Shown here piece after piece: positions 57,375 through 64,000 of a stretch of DNA of 64,000 nucleotides (position 1 is its first letter; each line of letters opens with the position of its first letter). Origin of the DNA: Dipylidium caninum. Lineage: Eukaryota > Platyhelminthes > Cestoda > Cyclophyllidea > Dipylidiidae. The notes below the pieces were generated by a model, which saw only the letters and a program-made list of their open reading frames with translations, ran no database searches and had not been told where the DNA came from. Both the position numbers and the translations under genes were made by a program. The stretch lies in the NCBI GenBank assembly GCA_017562135.1, contig QEYB01000228.1:186001-250000 (forward strand). The letters run 5' to 3'.

Positions 57375-58474
57375 TACTTGCAAAGTGTTGAGAATGCCGT
57401 AGTCAACTAAAAACGAACAGAAGAGTTCGATGAAAGTACAGAATAAACAAAATCGCACATGTTTCTTCTTGTAAATTGGATTTTATAGATTTACTGAGAT
57501 CGTTGGAGTGGCATTACAACGGAAATGTAGCGCACACGAAGCAAAATTTGCAGTGGCTTGAAGGCAATAAGATAACGCAAATGGGCTCCCGAATTTGGTC
57601 ACTTTACCGGTGACCACAGGTTTACTAGTAATTGTCCGGGGGCCTCTATTTGTATAACGTAATAAAAAATTTCCAAGAGAGTAGAATGTTCATTTGATAA
57701 TACACACAAAAGGTTGGTTCTCTGTAAAAGACAAACGTTGCTTGCAGGGTATGGCCTCTCCGCCTTGCCAAATCAGTAGATACTAGGGATATCATGTGCA
57801 CATTGGCTACAACGTGCCCGTGCCTATTTTTCGCTACATTTCTGCAATTCTATCCCGTAATATTCAACTGATATGACATCTACGCAAATTATTTAATTTC
57901 AGGCTCCAGATGCCATAGTAAGGGATGCGAGTGTTTTATTAATATATCATCAATAAGGTAGCTAGTGATTTCGTAGAAGATCTAGGTCCTTAGAAGATTC
58001 TTCGCTGAGCACTCGACTCGTTAATTCAAAACAATAATATTACGCTAAGGCGAATCTTTCACATCAGGTTGTTCTAAAAAAGTAGGATCTAATTACTTGT
58101 GCCTATCTAGCCGGTAACGCCTTGATACCTACTTGAGCCTGGGGGTTCATTGCCGGAAGATTTGTTGTCCTTCAGCCGAAATAAATTTTGTGAAGGTAAC
58201 TGGGTGCGCATTCTAGATTTTGGCATTACTCTGTTTTGATAACATCCTGTCGTTCAATCTGAATATTTTGCAATATATTACCGAGAACATTGTTTGTCTG
58301 AAGTTCTCGCATTATCCATTAACAACTGATTAATGTCCGAATATTCTACTTTGTTTTGCGGTCAGCAACGTCTTTCAGTGGGTTTATTTATCCCGATCTA
58401 GGTATAGCATTAGTTCCCTCTTACCTTTGACTGTTGTGATAACCCCTTTTATCCCTTTAGAAACTTCTGCCGAA
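57375..58474. other. Shared divergent promoter region QTRT2 / VPS37
   Basis: Only 1.1 kb separates the start codons of QTRT2 (minus) and VPS37 (plus), so the two housekeeping genes probably share regulatory sequence here. The DNA is AT-rich. The only marked sites are the acceptor-like AGs before each gene (57407-57408 on minus and 58459-58460 on plus). No other gene is seen. Confidence 0.45.
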
Positions 58475-59226
58475 ATGTCATTTAATGGTCTGCAAATGAA
58501 CACCTTCAATGAGTTAATCGATGGTATGAATAAGTCTGAACTAGAAGAACTCTTTAAAAATGACGAGAAAATTCGAAAAATGGTCCTCAACGACCCGGAA
58601 GTTAAGCGACTCAGAGCTGAGAAGAAGCGTTTGTGGCAGAGTAACCAGAAAAGGGCCATTGAGAATCTTAATCTCGAACCTCAAATGGAAACGACCAAGT
58701 CGGAATTAATTTCTGCCCACATAGATTATGACGAAGCCGTTAAAGCTTATAAAAATTGCAAAGACAAGCTCGGTATGTTCGATAGCACGTTTTATTCAAT
58801 TGTCACTTATTACTTACTTTGGGTATATCATAACACATATTAAAATATCTTGTAATGTTCGCACATCATCCTTTTTGTTCTCCAAGTTTTCACTCTCTTT
58901 TTTAAGATAAATTACGTGACTCCTTCTCAGTTCAAACAATTTTGGCTCTAATGAAAGTAGCAAACGCTGAAGAGGACGAAAAGTCTGAGCGATTACAAAA
59001 GCGTCTCATTGCGAAGAAAATTGAGTTGGAGGAGTTCCTTCCTCAAATGCTCGAACATCGCAAGTCCTACAATCTTCGGCGCATTAAAATAGAAAAGTTG
59101 AGTGAGTTGGCGAGTTTATCAGGAGGAAACAGACAGTATCCAACCACTTTTTCCTCACCTTTACCGCACTCTTCATTTAGCCGTCATCGAGCCCCCTACC
59201 CTGTTATCAAAGTTGATTTTCCATAG
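58475..59226 (+). CDS. VPS37: ESCRT-I subunit VPS37
   Basis: VPS37 is the coiled-coil subunit that stabilises the TSG101-VPS28 core of ESCRT-I, which sorts ubiquitinated cargo into multivesicular bodies. Two exons (58475-58772 and 58931-59226) join in phase to 197 residues, with a 158-nt intron. The Mod_r domain runs from about residue 15 to 170. It starts with LIDGMNKSELEELFKNDEKIRKMV and EVKRLRAEKKRLWQSN, then NLNLEPQMETTKSELISAH. Exon 2 supplies the C-terminal half: TILALMKVANAEEDEKSE, ELEEFLPQMLEHRKSY and LRRIKIEKLSEL. A short Pro/Ser-rich tail follows, ending VIKVDFP. The frame is open upstream to 58427, but a TTTAG acceptor at 58459-58460 makes ATG 58475 the best start. The protein is shorter than human VPS37B (285), mainly in the proline-rich tail. 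Which animal VPS37 paralogue it matches cannot be told by eye. Confidence 0.88.
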
Positions 59227-62200
59227 TCTCTTGTTTGTAGTCAACCGAACTGATCAATTTATTGAGTACGATTGGGTGCCCCCGCCTTGCCACTGTAAGC
59301 ATGCTCCTGTTAAGTGCTGCCGTCTTGAATTTTTCGTCATATAATCAATTTGCATCTGACTTCGTTGCATTTTCTCATTGCATAATTTAGGTGCGACGTC
59401 GTGGTACCTCCATTCGGTCATTTTTCGCTCATTTACGAATGTTGAATTAATAGTTTGCTAGGTGATTTTGCCCATCTATTATCTTACGAGAATATCTTTG
59501 TTTAAGAGCAAATGTTTGTTTCTATTATCGAGGAGTTTATCTCTAGCGGTAATTACTGCTATTTTGGGGGAGATTATTCTACTAAATTTTACCCGCTAGA
59601 TGCCTACTCACTTTTCGTCCTTAGGCCTCCCTGAAGTATCGTCCAAACAGATCGGTTACGTTGTTTATTTTGTTTTATGAAATGAATGGTACTTGTCTAC
59701 TTTGGGACTAAAGGGAATTTCGATTTACGCCCCCCAAGAAGAGTAGTAAACTCGCGTCTTTCTTAAAATAACGTCCTCAATGTGGCGAAATATTGACACC
59801 TCGTAATCAAGCTTTCTTCATCTATTAAATTTCCTACGTATTCTTCACTATTATAATAGAGTACTTTTAGATAATGGCGCCTGCGGAAAGTGAATTGGTT
59901 TGTGTAATGAGTGAGATTTTCTAACTAACCTAATCTGTCTGCGTAGACTGGTATGGAGCTAACTGTGAAACCTCCAAGACAGTCAATTTTGACCATAATA
60001 AGTTAAAATGTGTAGTGAATTATTTTAGTATATCGACTTCTGCTCATATTCTTATCCATCTCACCGGTCCTCGCTCAAACTGAGTCTCTAATGGATTTTA
60101 AGTGGACTCGTTGACAGGGTAATTCATCCTTTTGGAGCAGATTATTGCCTTGGATGTAGTGAATCTGCCAAATGGACAGTATTGACATGTAGTCATTGGA
60201 GTTCATGCCTTTCAGACTTACATTTCAACCTTTTGAAAGCAAATACGGACATCACAAGTTGCAGTATTTCGTTTGCCTCATTTTTCTCATTCTATTCATG
60301 ATTAATTCTCCGTAAAACATGAGCGATAAATTTGGAAATATGGGTTGAATGTCTTCTGTCACGAAATCATGAATGTGAAAGCTTTATGGCATTGCCAATT
60401 TCACCACCATTCTAAGATACATGCGTGACTCGCAATTTTTCACATTCTGTGGCTTAAGATCACTCACATGTTGAATGGATGGAATGCAGTAATTTGGGGG
60501 GCATCTGCAGACCTTCAAGGTGAAAAGGAAATGCTCCACAAACAACGGTGGCGCACTTTCTTATTTAGCCAATCTCCTGCGCCCTTTTTTGTCGATTTCT
60601 CGCATTTAAAATAGACTTTATCTTGAGAGCATAATTTTTAATATAGTCAAAAACTTTGCACACTGTCTTGACACTCAATTTTGCGCATCAAGTGTCACAT
60701 GATGAGCACCAAAGGCGGGGCAGCTGATAACACATCGTTTGTGTGAGATGTTTAACCGTACCGCCTACTCGCTTATGGCTTTGCCGCATCTACAAAACTC
60801 AACTTATCGTTCTAACGGGAGGTTTCGTGCTTTTGCAGGTATCTTGCATCAACTGGGAGTTAGTAGAGCTGTAGAAGGCTCTTGATCGGCGCGTTAAGCA
60901 TTACTTACTGCCCTGGGAAGGAAATGTCCACAGCATTTTATGCTTTCTTGTCTCTCCATGTTCAAGATTCAACGTGGATTTAAGTGGAGCTCTTTACCCA
61001 TTGCGCTTTAAGAATGTATTTGAGGGCGAAATTATGTTTATCAGATCGACGTTCTATCGGTGTAAGAAATTACACAAATACTGATGAACTTCGACACCGA
61101 CTAATTTGATAATCGTTTTGTTGTGAAATATGGTCGTGTGTTTGTTACTCTTGCCATATATTTATCGCCAATTTAGAACTTATTGACCAATCAGATTGAC
61201 CTTTACCGCCTTCTCTTTAAATCTATTAGGTGTTAAAATTGCGTAAGCGAGCATATGATTGGCACCCGATTATTATTGGCTATTTAAACTACCAATCAAC
61301 AATAAGAAAAAATGGACCACAACGGTGCCTACATTCTGAAGAACTTTGTACCGAGCTAACTTCGAAGTATTCTACTAATCTGGAGGCACTTTTCCATGCT
61401 TTCACGTTCAGCCTTAAAGCTCAGATTCTGTTGACTTGTAAACGCTCTTTATCTTTTGGCGGCTTTCAATTGACGCCTGATGTTAATCGCTAATTATCGC
61501 CGCGGCGGACCAATAGAAACGTGAAATCGGATTATTTGGGTAGAAATGATGAATTTGTTATGCAGGGACGAATGCGTGCAAACCTACAGTGGAAGCGATA
61601 TTTAAAAAACGGTACATGTCCTGATATGATTTATTTTGGTTGAATTTCGGATTGCGCTTCCCTGGTTTTGGTGTACAGACGGTTTGTGGTTCAGGCTGCG
61701 GACCTCTACGCAGATTAATAAGAAATTCTTTCTTAGTAATACCACTTATTATTTTCGTAACGCTGTAGCGGAATGCAAACACCTGTAGCGCAATTTATTC
61801 GATCACTTTGCAATAAGTGTTCCAAAAATGATTCGAGTTGAAAGGGAAGAAAACGCGGGATATATACAACGCCCGCATTTTCACCAGTCCCTTAAGTCAC
61901 CGAGACGTCACAGTAATTCGAAGTAAGTTCACCTCACGAACCAAAAATTCACATGGGATCAAGTGTGAATGTGAAAAGGAGATTTAGTTTGGCGCGCACA
62001 GAAAGGGCGTAGAAGCCGGGCGGTGAAAAATGTGCACACTCAGGGTGGAGACCACGATCCGGGTCGGATTGGAATATGGACGAGGACAGAATGTGGTTCA
62101 CCTTCTCCATATTGCATTCTATCAAACTGCCCGCAATGTACACCGCAACAAGTGACAGTATGTGATTAAATTACGACAGTTCAAAACAGCAGGCTGGGAG

Positions 62201-64000
62201 GGGAGGCGCTGCATTCTACTCGAAATTATTGTAGCAAGTGATTTTGGGATCTTGGGGACTGAATTTTCTTCCAATCGACCATATATAGAGGCCAGGTTTG
62301 GTGAAAAGTGTTTCAGGATGGACGATGACTTCTTAACAACAGCGACACTCAGGACGGACAGGGAAAGGCGGGAATTGAGTATCGAATAGACAGGCATAAT
62401 TCCAGTTTATTGAGGGATCACTTGATAAGCTTCGAGGATTTAACGAGGCAATTTTGAGCAGAATAACGTGCGATGGGGCGAAGTCATCCAGAACGAAATA
62501 CCTCCTTCTGGGGCGATCATCCCCACGGGTAATCATCGCCTACCATCAAGCGTTAAATTGGCGTAGTGGAAAAGCTGTGTGATACTATCATACAAAGCAG
62601 ACCAAGTGGCGCGAGTTCTTCGTCGCGAGGTAGATTAAAACGAGGGGCAGGAAATGCTATTACTTAGAAAAATTGTGCCCATGCGGGCTATTTTGTCAAA
62701 AAAATCTGTCATAAAGTGACTTTGTAACTATAAGAAGCAAATAATGGTATCTTAAATCTATAGGTGTAAATGGGAGAAGGTTTTATGAGTCTTGACATCA
62801 TAAATAATTCTTAAAGGCTAGCTAGGGGATTACAAAAGAGGCGCCTTGGCATGAGCCGCCTATTGGTTGGCTAAATTCCTGCGATGTGGTTGGTTCCTTT
62901 ATGGTATATCGATTATACTTAATATAACAAATGTTTAGATCTTCGCCGTGTCAGCCAATCAAACCTCAAGACACCGGTCGATACTTTAAAACTACTCGCC
63001 ATATTAACAAACGAGTGTTTTAAATTGAGAGCTAGCTCCCTGAACGCCTCCTGTAATGGCCAGTTTATGTAAATTAAACGCGAACGGTTAAAGTCGCAAG
63101 AAATGGCGCCCCCAATGAAAGTTTGCCAGTGCCTTCGATCACTTCTTCTAAGCCCGTTTTCACTTGCCTTGGCTCGAAACAGTCGTCGCTTCGCTTCCCT
63201 TCTCTATAAAATAATCACAGTAAGAAAAGATGTCCCTAAGGAATTCAGTTTGCTAGTGAAGGCATTATTAAAAAAACTAAGATTTTATGAAACATCATCT
63301 ACCACCACGGGCTAATGAACGAAATAAAAAAAACTTTTAGCAGAACTAGTGGTCAAATGAGGGAGACAGCATGATTTTAACGCTAGTTTCAATGAGTGGA
63401 AATATAGACGAGTCATAAACCAACACCGCGGACCCCGAACAGATCAAGGCTGTGATTTCCCTCACCTCCCCTTTCTCCCTACCAAGATATTAATCTACTC
63501 CAAATAATGCCTAACTCAAGGGAGTATGCTAGAGCCTTTGCGAAATAAGTTTAGTAAATCGGTCCCTGTAAACACGTCAACCTATTGCTAGAGAATTGGA
63601 AATTAGACGTGCAAATTTCACCGTTAACAGATCCGGCCGATTCCCGGCAGGATTTAGAGTATTAGACAGCATTTCGGATTAAGAATCGGGCTTCTATTCA
63701 TTCACAATTTCGTAACAAGAATGATAAAATGAGAACCAACCGTTATTAAAATGGGCTATTCGCAGGTTCGATGATCAAGCGGTGACAAGATCCAAATGTG
63801 AAGCGAAAAATACCAGAAATATTAGTTGGGAAAACCGGATCTTCTCAATAAGCACCCAATATTGCGAATCCTTTACGCTTGGCAAAAGATGCACAAACCG
63901 TGTACCGATTAGTCATTTTCACGAAGAAGAGAATGCCTCAGTTTCATTAAAATTACATCCACAATATCTTCATCAACAAAAATGCATGCGACGAAACCAA
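59227..64000. other. AT-rich region downstream of VPS37, mostly empty
   Basis: The last 4.8 kb has no firmly supported gene. The frame at 61230-61493 follows an acceptor-like TTAG and encodes 87 residues of unrecognised sequence; I do not call it. Frames at 61558-61782, 61949-62143 and 62122-62397 on minus show no domain. One possible first exon at 63103 is listed separately. No repeats or RNA genes are recognised. Confidence 0.4.
63103..63219 (+). CDS. Possible first coding exon of a gene running past the window
   Basis: An ATG in a good context (AGAAATGG) opens 39 codons rich in Ser, Leu, Arg and Ala without acidic residues: MAPPMKVCQCLRSLLL... and ARNSRRFASLLYKIIT. That composition suits a mitochondrial presequence. 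The stretch ends in phase 0 at a strong donor, CACA|GTAAGA (63220). Read through the donor, the frame continues only 31 codons. The next exon was not found before 64000, so both the gene and its product remain unknown. Confidence 0.28.

Noticed and set aside
61230..61493. 87-codon plus ORF after an acceptor-like TTAG
   Set aside because: It starts with GTG, has no recognisable domain, no link to VPS37 and no poly(A) signal; kept only as a remark in the flanking region.

Overview
This is a eukaryotic nuclear window, most likely from a parasitic flatworm; a tapeworm is favoured but not proven. The evidence is spliced genes with GT-AG introns, several introns only 31-43 nt long, introns that lengthen towards the 3' end of a gene, two signal-less CAP-domain (venom-allergen-like group 2) genes in tandem, and AG acceptor sites placed a few bases before most start codons. 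No bacterial operon, CRISPR array, rRNA or tRNA gene was found, and no transposase or reverse transcriptase was recognised.

Layout. XPO6-like exportin-6 lies on the minus strand at 1175-4930 as one 3.75 kb coding exon. Two tandem GAPR1-like CAP genes (7550-8821 and 10044-12382) and the mitochondrial ribosomal gene mRpL46 (13429-15745) follow on the plus strand. NOP9, a nucleolar Pumilio-repeat protein (16592-20838, minus), converges on mRpL46 and carries an apparent one-base frameshift in its last exon. After a GC-rich, apparently gene-poor stretch (20.8-27.2 kb) comes the largest gene, a spen/SPEN (SHARP/MINT) homologue on the minus strand (27202-46216). It has nine coding exons, four RRM domains, a long disordered middle and a C-terminal SPOC domain. 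The end of the SPOC domain sits on a tiny exon separated by a 6.5 kb intron.

The right third holds a PIM-like Ser/Thr kinase with HCD and DFN motifs (48793-49761, plus) and a 5 kb interval with several coding-like but unassigned fragments. It then holds QTRT2, the non-catalytic subunit of the tRNA-queuine transglycosylase (54758-57374, minus, seven exons), and the ESCRT-I subunit VPS37 (58475-59226, plus). The last 4.7 kb is AT-rich and almost empty, with one possible first exon near 63.1 kb.

The genes do not form one pathway. They cover nuclear export, rRNA processing, mitochondrial translation, tRNA modification, endosomal sorting, transcriptional repression and signalling. Gene pairs are divergent (XPO6/CAP, spen/kinase, QTRT2/VPS37) or convergent (mRpL46/NOP9). 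Exon joins were read by eye from open frames, splice-site dinucleotides and phase agreement. The reading frames of spen, QTRT2, VPS37 and both CAP genes close exactly when the exons are joined.
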